Source: Gymnothorax reevesii
Taxonomy: Eukaryota > Chordata > Actinopteri > Anguilliformes > Muraenidae
Reading direction: 5' to 3'
Assembly (NCBI GenBank): GCA_029721435.1
Contig: CM056592.1
Span: 37,025,611 to 37,089,610 of the forward strand
DNA length: 64,000 nucleotides
A program made the translations under genes and the position numbers. This document shows, one piece after another, positions 26,369 to 36,390 of the stretch (positions within the stretch are counted from its first letter, which is position 1; every line of letters begins with the position of its first letter). The notes beneath the pieces are model-generated. The model saw nothing but the letters and a program-made list of their open reading frames with translations, did no database searches and had not been told where the DNA came from.

Positions 26369-28910
26369 GTGTAAGTGTGTATGTGAGAGACCGAGATGGA
26401 GAGTGTGTGGAGGGATCTGTACTGAGTCCGATTACTCCCTTAGCGTAATACCTCCCGTTTTATCAGAGTCAGAAAGCTTTGCCCCGAGGGAGGAAATGGT
26501 CAGTCCCACATGCTACAGCGGCAGCTCTGACACTTAAATGAGAGAATAGAGCTGCCCACTCCACACTGCTTCTGTGTCGGGGAAACGCAGATGGAGGCCA
26601 ACGCTGCTGCACCTGCTGCTGACTAATAACTGTAATCCACTAGGTCTAAAGACTGCGTTCAAAGCGTAATTCAACAACCCCAATGTGCTTCTTTAAGTGC
26701 AGGGGGAAATGACTCAAACACGCTTCGTTTACATCTTACAAAACACTTCACCAAGGTTTCTTAACCACCGTATGTGAACCAGAACAGTAACTAAAGTGCT
26801 TTCAGTTTTAACTGCTGTCATTATTTTTATTTGAGTAATATCTATCTGAGGGCAACAAACCACCTCGTCTTTCCACAGTCCTCCAAGTAAATTTCCCGTG
26901 CTGTGTAACTGCACCCTCACACGAAAAGAATCATTAATTACCCCAAAATGCTGCCCAAAAGTACCAAAATGTTCAATAATGAGATGATTCTAAAGCAGCC
27001 GGTTCGCGTCCCTAAAAATAAACGTGAACAAAAGACGACATTCCTGGATGAAAGAGCGCCGCTCCGATGCAGAATGCGCCTTAACCTGCTGTGCCCTCGA
27101 CATTCCACCGGGGGCAGCGAGAGCGCTGTACTTCATCGCCACTGTCAACGCCGTCACCCGCATCGCGATTTACGGGCTTCGCCTCGTCGAGTACGCGGTA
27201 AAAAGTGATAGTGAGACTGAGCAGATTTTGCGTGTGCTGCTGCGCCGTCAGCGGCAGCTCGACCGGTCGGAGAGATGAACTCCGGCGGCGGCGGGGCTTC
27301 CTGTGCTGAGGGAAGGGGGGCATCCTGGGAACGCGCGGCGAGGAGGGCGTTTTTCACGTTCAGCTGGGGCGTGTCGAGGAAAGCGAACAATACAGAGACG
27401 GTAAACACCTCCGCCAGCCCCTCCCAGCACCCTTTAACCCTCAGAGCACTAAATGCAGCTACTGTCGCTCAATGACAATGAAATATCAAAATCAAAGCTG
27501 TTGAAAACCTATCATGCGGCGACTTTTTTCCCCCCCCGCGGGAGCTCTTTTAAACAAGTCCCCGCATGATAGGTTTTCAACAGTGCAAGATAATTAAATT
27601 TATGTATTTATGAAATTTATATCCTTGCTCTAAGGGCTAATACAGTAACATCAGGGCTAAAGAGAAAAGGTCAAAGCCAAGTCAAGATTAGACTTAAACT
27701 CAACCAATCTCTCATCCCGTACGGTCACCCCCGGCCTCTACTTCTCTCTCTCCCTCGCCCTCCCGTTCTTTAAGCTGAACTGTGACAGCACGCACAGGAA
27801 CAAACAGGATATTCTTCAAAAGCAGGAACTTCCAGGAGGAGCAGCTGGAACAAACTGCCGAAGTGTAAATACTGAGGACGCGGTCAGGCTATCTGCTTCT
27901 AGTCATTAAACTGACAGACCTACAGCAGTCTTCAGACGTCACATAACTCAATGTCAGACTGTGGTAATGAATTACAGAAAAGGCAGTTTCATTAAGGACT
28001 CACTTCAAAAACGTCTCGAAGCAGTGACTGCCCCATTTGCACGGAATCTTCTACCTGGCTGGAATAGTTGAGGTCCCTTGTGCAGCTGAAATATTATCAG
28101 CAAGGCTGACTGTAGCCTCCCAGTACAGGAAAGAAGAGCAGAGTCCATAACGCCGATAACGGCAAGCGTGAATCTACACATCCCATATTAGAACAGGATT
28201 GCAGTCCTATCTACATCCTCAAGATCCTAACCTTGTACCTCAGGGCAAGATGGATCAGACCCAACACATTACCGCAGAGACCACCAAACTAAATAACAAT
28301 GACAAGAGCATGCCACCCATAGTCAATGCTGAGTTCTACTTAGAATCAATATATAGAAACAATATGGCCACTCCCAGGCCGATAGTATGGGCTTCCTTAA
28401 TACATACTACAATCAGATGGGTGCCACCACTGACATCAACAGTAGAATGCAAGCACACAGAATTTAAGTCATACTGCAAGACCGTAACCCCAACGGAGCA
28501 GTCAATAGCCCAGAGACATGGCCAAGGGTCAGAGCAGGGACCAGGATATTTTGCAGTTGGCTTTGCAATCCCCTCTGCAACCACAGTTATGCCAGTGCAA
28601 CAGTTGGGTCCTTGAGCGAGGGTCTTCAGACCACATTGGCCCCCGTGTAGTCTACTACGGTCAGTCGCTTCGGATGAAACCTTCAGATAAATGGTGAATT
28701 GTATCGTAATGTGTGAACAGACAATTATACAGGCAGTACCTGAACAATTCTGTCCTGAGGTTGAAGGCCGGACTTCTCAGCAGGTGAATCTTTATCCACG
28801 GCGCGGATGTACTGGCCGGGTTTCGACTTCTCGCTGTGCAGGTTGAAGCCGTAGCCTCCCTCTCCCTTCGTAATATTACAGAGCCGAGGACGCAGCTCCT
28901 CTTTTGACTC
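12028..28910 (-). CDS. nherf1: NHERF1 (Na+/H+ exchanger regulatory factor 1), exons 2-6
   Basis: The coding parts are 28910-28740, 22957-22804, 19824-19781, 12403-12284 and 12198-12028, read on the - strand, giving 219 residues. NHERF1 is a membrane-cytoskeleton adaptor: its two PDZ domains bind C-terminal tails of apical transporters and receptors (NHE3, CFTR, sodium-phosphate cotransporters), and its tail binds the FERM domain of ezrin, radixin and moesin. Visible are all of PDZ2, with carboxylate-binding loop GYGFNLH and the [15 protein letters not shown] helix region, the linker, and the ezrin-binding end [17 protein letters not shown]. Wording such as [10 protein letters not shown] and the ending FSNL match NHERF1 better than NHERF2. 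Human NHERF1 has 358 residues, so about 140, including PDZ1, are missing; that exon was not found up to 64000. Intron lengths are about 5.8, 3.0, 7.4 and 0.09 kb. The alternative symbol is slc9a3r1. Confidence 0.93.
12284..12403 (-). CDS. nherf1: nherf1 linker exon
   Basis: The acceptor is GCGGTGTACAG|GTTAAC and the donor is CCTGAG|GTACGT. Exactly 40 codons in phase 0 encode [20 protein letters not shown] and then a Ser/Pro/Thr-rich stretch ending PPPE. This is the flexible linker between PDZ2 and the ezrin-binding tail, a region that is serine-rich and phosphorylated in mammals. The intron to the last exon is only 85 bases, near the lower limit for vertebrates. Confidence 0.9.
12404..13919 (-). 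other. nherf1 intron: unique sequence with one CTCF-like motif
   Basis: The motif CCACTAGAGGGCAGG at about 12668-12682 fits the core of the vertebrate CTCF consensus. Otherwise the stretch is AT-moderate and unique by eye, with poly(A)/(T) runs near 13650-13680. No exon is supported. Confidence 0.5.
13922..15430 (-). mobile_element. Tc1-type DNA transposon with short inverted ends
   Basis: The left end TACGGAGTGCAAATGAAAA and the right end (reverse complement TAACTGAGTACAAATGAAAA) are matching imperfect inverted repeats starting at TA, as expected for Tc1/mariner insertion. Between them is a nearly complete transposase on the - strand (next entry). The element is about 1.5 kb and lies in an nherf1 intron. 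Confidence 0.85.
14164..15125 (-). pseudogene. Tc1-like DD34E transposase, one frameshift
   Basis: The enzyme would cut and paste its transposon at TA sites. The frame opens at ATG 15125 with [20 protein letters not shown] and a helix-turn-helix segment ([21 protein letters not shown]). It is broken near 14950-14975 by a one-base shift, in the [13 protein letters not shown] region, and continues as a 261-codon frame to the stop at 14164. The catalytic triad is present: D in IFSDESRF, D in FQQDNARAH and E in [12 protein letters not shown], with 34 residues between the last two. About 320 residues in total is close to the family norm of 340. A single shift and no internal stop in 261 codons suggest a rather young copy. 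It is inactive as read unless the shift is a sequencing error. Confidence 0.9.
15431..16375 (-). other. nherf1 intron, no feature seen
   Basis: The stretch is AT-rich on the left and moderate in GC towards 16.2 kb. There are no conserved coding blocks, hairpins or repeats beyond short homopolymers. Confidence 0.5.
16376..16735. repeat. Dispersed repeat: CA-rich part plus degenerate telomere-like core
   Basis: A CA-rich stretch at 16376-16500 is followed by GAGGACATTGCATTGGC and CCCTAACCTTAACCTATCCC at about 16621-16640. It is the same family as 7005-7304 but in the opposite orientation. Confidence 0.7.
17225..17543 (-). pseudogene. LINE reverse-transcriptase fragment
   Basis: On the - strand, [20 protein letters not shown] fits the reverse-transcriptase A block (F-DL-KAFD-VDH) of non-LTR retrotransposons. 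About 100 bases further, after frame breaks, [20 protein letters not shown] fits the downstream [10 protein letters not shown] block. The catalytic aspartate of the A block appears as alanine (KAFA for KAFD), and a stop lies between the two blocks. It is therefore a dead fragment, probably of an L2/CR1-like element, though the clade is uncertain. Confidence 0.75.
17544..19084 (-). other. nherf1 intron, no feature seen
   Basis: This is AT-rich unique-looking sequence. A 106-codon + strand frame at 18526-18846 has no recognisable motif and no supporting splice or codon pattern. Confidence 0.45.
19085..19290. repeat. Dispersed fish-type repeat (minus-oriented copy)
   Basis: The words AATTTTATTTAAGTAGTGCA, GAAGAAACCTCGGGAGGTAC and AGATAACAAGCATGGTCAGT occur in the order found in a widespread fish repeat with a (TTTATT)-AGCGC end. 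A copy in the other orientation is at 35214-35420. Confidence 0.6.
19781..19824 (-). CDS. nherf1: nherf1 44-base micro-exon
   Basis: The acceptor is TCTGTTTTTCAG|GGCCCC and the donor is GACACG|GTAAGG. With the one base left over from the previous exon it encodes [15 protein letters not shown], which follows EEHLT in the human-like order EHLNGPLPVP...NGE. The phase closes to 0 and fits the 40-codon exon downstream. It is too short to stand out as an open frame and was found from splice sites and homology. Confidence 0.88.
20262..20480 (+). repeat. 300-bp dispersed repeat, copy 1 (truncated), with CTCF-like motif
   Basis: It begins AACTAGAAAAGCACTCAGAG, contains ACGCCAGGGGGCAGC at about 20300-20314 and AACTTTGGCGTATATCTC, and stops near AATTTCATCAAAATC. 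Full-length copies are at 24262 and 61452. No coding capacity is seen. Confidence 0.85.
20481..22803 (-). other. nherf1 intron with a CpG-rich patch and an AAT microsatellite
   Basis: About 21730-21900 is rich in CpG (CCGGCGAGGCCTTCGCGAGA and on), unlike its AT-rich surroundings. An (AAT)n tract lies at 22241-22274. No exon is supported. Confidence 0.5.
22804..22957 (-). CDS. nherf1: nherf1 exon: second half of PDZ2
   Basis: The exon follows the acceptor GCGCGCCTGCAG|GTAAAC and ends CTCACAG|GTGAGA with one base over. It encodes [20 protein letters not shown], then [20 protein letters not shown] and [11 protein letters not shown]. These are the last strands and the second helix of PDZ2; H in KQHADVV is the residue that contacts the ligand position -2 in class I PDZ domains. 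Its length of 154 bases is not a multiple of three, so skipping it would shift the frame. Its acceptor lacks a normal pyrimidine tract because a GT-rich repeat sits directly upstream. Confidence 0.95.
22964..23135. repeat. CA/GT-rich microsatellite beside the PDZ2 splice acceptor
   Basis: About 170 bases are almost entirely CA with CG, GCATGC and TACA interruptions. On the transcribed strand this is a GU-rich tract ending only a few bases before the acceptor AG of the 22957-22804 exon. Confidence 0.95.
23658..23803. mobile_element. Palindromic miniature element, compact copy
   Basis: The ends TTTACCCTTAAAGTGCT and AGTGCTCTAAGGGTAAA are near-perfect inverted repeats. The centre is a perfect 26-bp palindrome, GCTGTTGAAAACC followed by its reverse complement, at 23721-23746. 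A related copy lies at 27431-27640. Confidence 0.75.
24262..24560 (+). repeat. 300-bp dispersed repeat, copy 2, with CTCF-like motif
   Basis: It runs from AACTAGAAATGCACTCAGAG to CTCCTTGGCGGAGGTAAA. It contains CTGCCAGGGGGCAGCAAAAC and an (ACAA)n stretch before the end. The outer words ACCTC-GCCA and TGGCGGAGGT are inverted, which hints at a transposon-like origin. Confidence 0.85.
24561..26045 (-). other. nherf1 intron, one G-rich tract
   Basis: The stretch at about 25725-25751 is made of G runs separated by single T or A bases and could form a G-quadruplex on the + strand. The remainder shows no supported feature. Confidence 0.5.
26046..26375. repeat. GA-rich purine tract
   Basis: Several (GA)n runs at about 26056-26075, 26095-26145, 26250-26297 and 26336-26363 are separated by mixed purine-rich sequence and a G10-like run. 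The strand is almost pure purine over long stretches. Open frames through it are not genes. Confidence 0.9.
27000..27420. promoter_or_regulatory. CpG-rich patch in the nherf1 intron after the first PDZ2 exon
   Basis: CpG is frequent here (GCGCCGCTCCGATGCAGAAT, GGGAACGCGCGGCGAGGAGG) against an AT-rich background. Overlapping open frames on both strands reach 80-86 codons but show no known domain, which is usual for GC-rich DNA. It could be an internal promoter or enhancer; this is inferred from composition only. Confidence 0.35.
27431..27640. mobile_element. Palindromic miniature element, expanded copy
   Basis: The ends CCCTCAGAGCACT and TGCTCTAAGGGC pair. The inner arms CTGTTGAAAACCTATCATGC (27498 on) and their complement (to 27583) enclose a loop of about 35 bases rich in T, C and G. 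The flanks match the compact copy at 23658-23803. Confidence 0.75.
28199..28739 (-). other. nherf1 intron, open frame without recognisable identity
   Basis: A 138-codon + strand frame (28199-28615) is not supported by any domain or splice signal. The segment near 28590-28640 has the style of a dispersed fish repeat (CAGTTGGGTCCTTGAGCGAG). Confidence 0.4.
28740..28910 (-). CDS. nherf1: nherf1 exon: first half of PDZ2
   Basis: The acceptor is GATCCCGCAG|GAGTCA and the donor is GTTCAG|GTACTG. Exactly 57 codons in phase 0 encode [20 protein letters not shown] followed by [20 protein letters not shown] and [23 protein letters not shown] is the carboxylate-binding loop of the PDZ fold, and the RLC...[15 protein letters not shown] wording is diagnostic of NHERF PDZ2. 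PDZ2 is completed by the exon starting at 22957. This is the most upstream nherf1 exon I can find in the window. Confidence 0.95.
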
Positions 28911-29097
28911 CTGCGGGATCATAAATAAAAGACATCAGAATGATATGTTTTAAACTCTCAACCAGGAAAAGTCCCATTGAGAGCATGTCTATCTTTTTCA
29001 AGGATGCCCTAGTAGAAGTGAACAGTAGAACATAGATAAAACAGTTGCAAGTGAGAAGGGATCTGAGAAACTGAGTAAGGGATCTGAGTAAAGCCCA

Positions 29098-29704
29098 AGG
29101 AGGGCCGCCAAACTGTCACGGAATTACAGTCCCACTACATTTTGGGTTGTAACTCTACAACTAAATGAGATAAAATCAAATATGATATGTAATATTGAAG
29201 TTATTAACTTGGTCTTTAATATTATTAAGTGAAAATATATTTTTTGAGAAATTTTCATAGAAGAAACAAGCAAAAACTACTCCGTCACGGAATTACACAA
29301 AATTGACATGGTTTTTTTAATGTTGTGTTTAACCATCCAGAAAGTGATGTTCCTATCATAGTTAAGTTATGAAACTTCAATATGTTTATATTTAAGGTGT
29401 TTTTTGTTAATACTGTAAGTTACAGAAACAAATATTGACTTTAACCCTGCTTTATGGGCAAGAAATTTCAAAAAGTCAATGTCACAGAATTACAAGAGGC
29501 AAATTGTCTCGGAATGACAACAATAGTATTAATTAGTTCCAATGTATTTATTTCAATATATTTTACATATATACATAATTCTTTACATTTTTACAGTTTA
29601 GCAATATATCACAATGAGTTTTCCACTTATAATGACCAATCATAATACATACTTCAAATATTTTTTTAAATCTCCACAACAACATTGGCTTGGCAGCCCC
29701 CCAA
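29098..29704 (+). mobile_element. 600-bp inverted-repeat element, copy 1
   Basis: It begins GGAGGGCCGCCAAACTGTCA and ends CATTGGCTTGGCAGCCCCCC, so the ends pair as GGGGGC-GCCAAGC inverted repeats. Inside, the 13-mer GTCACGGAATTAC or a close variant occurs four times, at 29115, about 29284, 29481 and 29506. It is AT-rich with no long open frame. A second copy, similar over its whole length, is at 63083-63689 in the opposite orientation. Confidence 0.85.
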
Positions 29705-30078
29705 AGAGAAATTTCAGGGGTTAAGGTCCTCGCACAAGGGCCCAGAGGCAGTTCTTCCTGACTTCATCTCTCCAGATCAATTCAGAATCTCAAGCCCCAT
29801 TCGGGCCCCATTAGCACCATTCAAACCAGCAACCTCCCACAAGGCTGAGGCTACCCTGCCGCCCCAGGGTATAATGCAAGGCAGCCACCTTCGATCAACA
29901 CTGAAGGTGACATTTGTAGCAGCAAAAGCCCTGACATGCCCCGACAGTATCTCTCCTTAAAGACAAATACTGTCCAGGAGACGCACTGACTCTAAAACAT
30001 GGACCAATAGCTCCATAAAAGTCTGCAGTTAACTTAGCCCTTGTGAGAACTATAATGGACATGTCACTTCACTATATA

Positions 30079-31665
30079 CAGCGCCCTCCATAATTATTGG
30101 CATCCCTGGTAAAGATGTGTTAAAATCCTTAAGATAAATTCAATTTTTATTGCAGAAGCATACTCTCACACTGAAAATTGTGGAAAAATGTAACCTTCAA
30201 CTCAAGTGAATTTTAAGGGAAAAAAAACCTGACTAAGAAATAATTATTTTTCATAAAATCACCTGTTCCACAATTATTGGCACCCCAAACAATTCCTAGG
30301 AAATAAATGTAATTGAAGTATTTCTGTCATTTCTACAGTAGTTTACAAAGTTGATCAGAGTATCTAGGAACATTTAATTAGTAATTCATCACTTCCCGTT
30401 TCCCTGGGGTATAAATATGACGTGACACAGAGGCCATTTCTCTTATCCACTCTTCAACATGGGAAAGACAAAGGAACACACTATTCAAGTAAGGCAGATG
30501 TTTGTCGACCTTCACAAGTCTGGCAATGGCTACAGAAAAATAGCCACACGCCTGCACCTACCCATATCTACTGTCAGAGGAATCATTAAGAAGTTTAAAA
30601 CAACTGGAACAGTGGTAAACAAGCCCGGACAAGGACGCATGGTTATTTTGCCACCACGTACAGTGAGGAGGATGGTAAGAGAAATAAAAAGTTCTCCAAA
30701 GCTCATTGTTAAAGTATTGCAATTAATGGTAGCATTTTGGGTCACAAAGTCTCCAAAACAACCATCTGGCTCTATCTACATACCAACAAGCTGTTTGGGA
30801 GGCATGCTCGGAAAAAACCTTCTCTCACTCTCAATCATAAAAGCAAACTTCTGGAGTTCGCTAAGCGGTACTGGGACTTCAACAGGGACCGTGTGTTTTG
30901 GTCAGATGAGACCAAGATAGAGTGTTTGTTGCCAAACACCTCTAAGTGGGAACACAAAAGATGAGTATGCAGAAAAGCACCTCATGCCCACTGTGAAGTA
31001 TGGGGGAGGATCAGTGATGCTGTGGGCCTGCTTTTCCTCCAGAGGCCCTAGGAACCTTGTTAGGGTGCATGGCATCATAAACGCCTTGAAATACCAGGAC
31101 ATTTTAAATCAAACTCTGGTGGCCTCTGCCCGAAAGCTGAAGATGGGTCGTCACTGGGCCTTTCAACAAGATAATGATAATGGCCAAATCTACACAGAAA
31201 TGGTTCACCAGACACAGAATCAGGCTCCTCCCATGGCCATCTCAGTCCCCAGACCTCATCCCCATTGAAAACCTGTGGAGTGAGCTGAAGAGGAGGGTGC
31301 AGAGGAGAGGACCCAGGTTGCTGGATGATTTAGAGAGATTGTGCAAAGAGGAATGGTCAAAGATCCCTCTTTCTGTATTCTCCCATCTTGTGAAACATTA
31401 TAAGTGAAGATTAGGTGCTGTTTTGTTGGCAAAAGGGGGTTGTACAAAGTGTTACCACCAGGGGCGCACATGATTTGGTGTAAAAGAATTATTTCTTAAT
31501 GTGGGATTTTTTTTCCCCACTGAATAAATGCACTTGAATTAAAGGTCGGATTTTCCTCTTTTTTTCATTGTGGTCCTATATTATTTAGAAGAAAAAAAAC
31601 CTGACTTTATTAGAAGCTAAAGAACACATATTAACCAGAGGTGCCAATAATTATGGAGGGCGCTG
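30079..31665 (+). mobile_element. Tc1-type DNA transposon with CAGCGCCCTCC ends
   Basis: The left end CAGCGCCCTCCATAATTATT and the right end, its reverse complement, are flanked by TA at 30077-30078 and 31666-31667. The internal word CAATTATTGGCACCCC near 30272 repeats the terminal motif, as in the inverted/direct-repeat layout of many fish Tc1 elements. It carries a broken transposase on the + strand. Confidence 0.93.
30459..31407 (+). pseudogene. Tc1-like transposase, several frameshifts
   Basis: It starts MGKTKEHTIQVRQMFVDLHK with the paired-like DNA-binding helices (GYRKIATRLHLPISTVRGII). The frame changes near 30720-30740 and continues as KVSKTTIWLYLHTNKLFGRH ... DRVFWSDETKIE, which holds the first catalytic D. 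It stops at 30962, changes frame again to VKYGGGSVMLWACFSSRG ... HWAFQQDND with the second D, and shifts once more before SPDLIPIENLWSELKRR with the E. At least three disruptions make it inactive. It has no connection with the host gene other than location. Confidence 0.9.
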
Positions 31666-34600
31666 TAGCCGAAGGTCTACTTAGCAATGTCATCTGGTAA
31701 CAGAGCAAGTGTGGGGTCTTTCTGATGATCATTATTGAGAGTGTCACCTCCCGCTCTGCCAAATCCGTCTCCGTCTCTCTCACTCTACTCACTTATTTTC
31801 TTTGTAAGAGCCCTCGTCTGCAGCCATGCAGTCATGCAGTTTGAGTGTGGCATTACTGTTGGCCTGTTCAAACTCTTATTCTGTGGTTTTGCCCTGCGGC
31901 TTGAAAACTGTGCGGCAGGTAGCAGCTGTGTCCTCCTCTCCCAGCCTCTCCACGTCCACAAGAGGACATTGTGCAGCGGCAGCAGGAAGCCGCTCTCCAT
32001 TCAAAGACAACAGGAAGGCCAAATAATTCCTCTTCATCATTCAGGAAGGGCCCTGTTCTCCCTGCCAACATTCAAGGGAGTCAAACTTCACCCTCTGGGA
32101 TATTTTGGGAAAAAATCCTTTTCCTATTTTTCTCCCCTCACAAGTAGACCATTCCTGAATACTCCTACCTTCCAAGATTCAAACGATGTATCTGCTAGTG
32201 TATACGATATACGCGCAGGTGGATGTCCATAGGATATTTGGAAGGTTTTGTTCAGCATGAACCACCGACAAGCCTGTACTTCCCATCCAACTGATGCTTT
32301 GTGTGAAACTCTTTCAAACCTTTTCTTCTTCTGGGTTTTCCCCCCCTCTTTTCCCTCCCCCCGCACCTCAAACCCAGCCGAACTGTTTGGTCCACCACAG
32401 CGACCTGCTCCAATTATCTCAGGAGGCGTAAACCGCGGCACTCGATTCCTCCGACTCGTGACGACAAGCCCTTGGTCCTTTACACTGTACAGTCGCGCCA
32501 CCAATTACACACCGTCTGTGAAATCGCAGGACAGCACAGTAAACGTACAATTTCCTCGTACAGCTACGCGCTCCTGACCGACCAAGATTGATTGCTAGAG
32601 GAGAATGAAACTAACAAATTTTAACCAGCTTGACCCAATATCCCCGGCTAGGCTGATCCAGTTGCCATCACGCCCATGCTGACCTCCGGTCATAGTAATA
32701 GTGTGGCTGGGATTCCAGCGCCTGAACACAAAGCTCCAAAATATTAAAAAAGGCTTCTGCGATCAAGTGATTTAGTTTATCGCCACACCTGATTTGACAG
32801 CTCACTGAAACCGTACTGAACTGCTTAAGCTTCTTCGACTTGAACCTATACAACACATTCACATTCTGATTTTATTTACAGATTTATTGTTGTTTGCGGG
32901 AAGAAAGTCCATTGAGTCCATTGGATGAAATGTACTCAACCCTGTGTACCAGCACAACCCCAAGCTCATCATACTGATGATTAAAACCCCTTCTGAGTTT
33001 ACGCCATCATGTCCTGCAACAGCTGGGTTTCCAAGACACCAAGTTGGACAAAAGCTCTCTCAACCTGCGCAAATGTCAGCCAAGTGAAGCGCTTCACTTC
33101 CCCCCACCTCCCCGGCGCCACCATAGAGATGCTGCAGGAATTTCAGCGCCATTCCCGACTCGGGCTAATCCTCCAGCTCCGCCCGTCCTGTTATTGTCCT
33201 GATCCTGACAATTCTGTCTGCTCCCTTCCGATCCCACGAGATGAGACGCCACAGGCCACAGACACCCAGCCCTTCACACACACACACACACACACACCTT
33301 GCAACCTACACAGCATTAGGTCCATTAGTATCGGGACAGTCACATAGTTTGACAGTCACTTTGTATATAAAAATGGCTGTAATTCTTAAGTTCACCCCAA
33401 GCAAATTTGAATGGCCTTGACTTAACTCTTTTCCAGTGACACTGCCAAATCCCAGGCAGATATGACCGGCGAGAATAGTTATCAAACTTTCGACGTCCGT
33501 ATTTCTTCCGTAATACCAATTGCTTTGTGATATTTACCAAAAGAAAGTGGATCTTTGCAATAATACTCAAATATGGAAATGTTCGGCGATCGTCAGGGCA
33601 GTTCGGCTTCTCAAAGCAGGCGATGCCATTTTCGAGAAAAATCCTTCATTTTCGATTGCTTAAGCTGTGCACTCATCGCAACCAGTTTCATTTTCGTTCA
33701 TCGTCGCTCAAAAACAAATGACGAAAAGTCTAATTCTGAGGAGTTGAATCGGCGAAAACTTTTGAAATGGAAATTCTTCGGAATGGAGTTATAGTTTATC
33801 AAAAGATAAAGTCTACAATCTACAACATGGACAGCTCACCAATAAAATATTACCAAAAATGGTTTTGTGAGGCCGTTTTTTTCCTTACTTACTGAGCTCA
33901 TGTGAGCCAGTTGGGAAAGAGTTAAACCCCACAGTTCTGCGCTGTGGCCTGACTTTAATTCCAAGTTGCTAGTGTACAGTGCCGAAAAGAAGTGTCACTT
34001 TTCAAATGCATACAGAACTCAAAGTATATCTCTCAGCATCAAGAAGTACGGCCATGAGTGACATCCTACGTATGAAGGAACTGATGCTTAAAATTAAAAA
34101 CTGATTCAAGGGATAGGACACTGACAGGGAGGACTCCTGTCCGGTAAATTGTACCTGATGGATTTATAAATGCAACTAAAGAGCAGCGTCAGCATAACTC
34201 CCAGCTCAGGGCTCAAAGGCTCATTTTGCGAGATTATTCGCCCGCACAAGATCTACAGCCAATAAACAGGCAGAGTGTGCGGTGTCATAAAAGTTAATGT
34301 AAGAATAAAGCACTAGCTGAAATGCACTCAGAGGAGCTTGAATTATTATTATTATTATTATCTTGGCCCCCGCTGACATTTAAGATTTACTGCTGTAAAT
34401 GAGGTTATGATTTATGTCAATGTTTACCAGTTTCAGCAATGAATGAGTCCGATGCAGAAACTTGGCGTAAATGTCGAATGAATGACCAATGGAATGAGAG
34501 TCTGCCATTACGCGACCATTTCGAAGCACATAATTTCACATCAAATGCTGAAGTCCTGAACTTCCCCTCGGCAACACTTTCCACCGATTTCCTGTTTCAA

Positions 34601-35213
34601 AATGGCCACAGGAAGGAAGTAGTGACCCTCATGTTTGGCGCAAGTTACACAAGCCAAGAGAGTACTTCCCCACTCCAATACGAGGAACGGCTACGGTGCA
34701 GATACTCTCTATCAAAAAGCAGATGATGACACCAGTCGTTTTAGTATAGCCTAAATCCTACCTCATATGGCGTGTGTCATCTAAATTCGCGGCTCACAGA
34801 ACTTCATTACTTATCCAGTGGGTGTTTTAAACAGCTATCAGCACACAAGCAGCATTCTGCTCAATTAACTTCATAAATGTTCTTGCCTTTGTCTCTGAAT
34901 TACCTTCAAGGCAGGAGAAAGCATTCAGCCTTGGAATTAAAGAACAGTCTTCCCTTTCACTCAGTCCATTATGCATGTGCATGTCTTTCTATCCATTCAC
35001 AGGTTAGAGAGAGAAAGTGGGAGTGTCTTAGGCGCCATCTTTCCCTCCACAACCCTGACTCCTGGATCATCCGAGCCCTGTCCCTCACCATGAGCGCTGG
35101 CTGCGGCTGTCCTGATCCAGTTCTGCACCATCCTTGGCATGCCACTTCCTCCGGCAACTGATAGCACTGTTTAGATGGACTTTAATGGAACTGTATTGTC
35201 ATTATCTTGTTAT
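31666..35213 (-). other. nherf1 intron 1 (or 5' flank), no gene seen
   Basis: A (CA)n of about 18 bases lies at 33281-33298 and a (TTA)n near 34342-34360. Open frames of 90-165 codons at 31735-32232 and 32124-32504 lack domains and splice support. A moderately CpG-rich patch is at about 32380-32580. Confidence 0.45.
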
Positions 35214-35420
35214 CAATTAGCTAGCCCGCGCAGGATGGGCTTCCCCACTATAGCCGGGTTCCTCCTGAGATTTCTTCCCGCTGGGGAGTTTTTTCTAACC
35301 ACTGTTTGAGGATTTTTCTCCCTACTGGGAGTTTTTTGCCTCATTTGCTGTAGTGGGGAATAGGCTGGGCACTGCGCTGTCAGTGACTCATCTGACTGTA
35401 AAGCGTCTTAGTGACAGTTT
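35214..35420. repeat. Dispersed fish-type repeat (plus-oriented copy)
   Basis: The words GGTTCCTCCTGAGATTTCTT, GGGAGTTTTTTGCCTCATTT and TGACTGTAAAGCGTCTTAGT follow the order of the same family as 19085-19290 in opposite orientation. Confidence 0.6.
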
Positions 35421-36390
35421 ATCTGTGAAAATATTCTGCCTAAATATTCTGGTCGCTTTTTCCTTGTCCATAAGTGCTGGTGCGTTTGGGGCCGAGTTAC
35501 AGGATTCAGCTGTGCCGTCTTTCTCACACACAAACTATGCGATCTTTCCCCCTCTGGGAGATCAGGGCCCCTCTCTCCCACACACTGCCCCTCTCCATGG
35601 GGGAGGGAAAAAAAACCAAAATGACATGCAGAGCCGTCACTGATTTAATGCTTTATATATAATTCTCTGGCTTACACTGCCTGTACTGTTACAGATAATT
35701 TTAGGCTCTGGGACTCAGCTGCCTTGTGTTGCAGTCGACAGTCTTCGGTGCTACTTGCACAATCATTCACACAGGAAATCAGCACAGGTCACAGTGCAGA
35801 ATTGTGGCCAAGACTTACAGCTGGGTAAGTTCATGCGTGCATGTGAAATGTGGTTCTTTATTTACACCCCCCGAGAGATTTAATTTAGCCATTATCTCAT
35901 CAAATATCCCATTTCATAATTTTTAAAATGAAAAATATGTTGTCCTCCCAAAACAATGCACCCACACACAAAACAATCAGTCAAAACTAGCTTTTTATTT
36001 TTATTAAGGTGGACACCTTATTTTTTTGTGGTGGACACAAAATCATTCTTAAATCAAGGCGTGTCTGGATATTCGAGTTCACTAGAAGCTACGAAACATC
36101 AAATATCAATTATTCTTCTTTAGCTGACAGACCATTTGTCAATAATGTTTAGGCACTTCAGAGATGAAAGATGAAATTAGATGGAGTGCACCTGTGTGTT
36201 GGTGTAAGCGTCAGTCTGGGACAGCTCAGCCTGTGTGCCAGTTCGGCCTTTATAACACTAGCCATTTAGTTAGCCGTTAACTCTGTTATAGTGAACAATC
36301 ATCTCATCAGAAATACCACAGAGATACCAGAGTACTCAAATGTACACAAATGTATTTCCTTAGTCAAACTGATCAACATTACGTTTGGCA

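Noticed and set aside
26948..27278. 86- and 84-codon frames with a hydrophobic stretch, considered as a small membrane protein gene
   Set aside because: Overlapping frames in a CpG-rich patch, with no family match and no transcript signals.
28199..28615. 138-codon open frame
   Set aside because: No known domain, no splice or start context, and no codon pattern unlike non-coding DNA.
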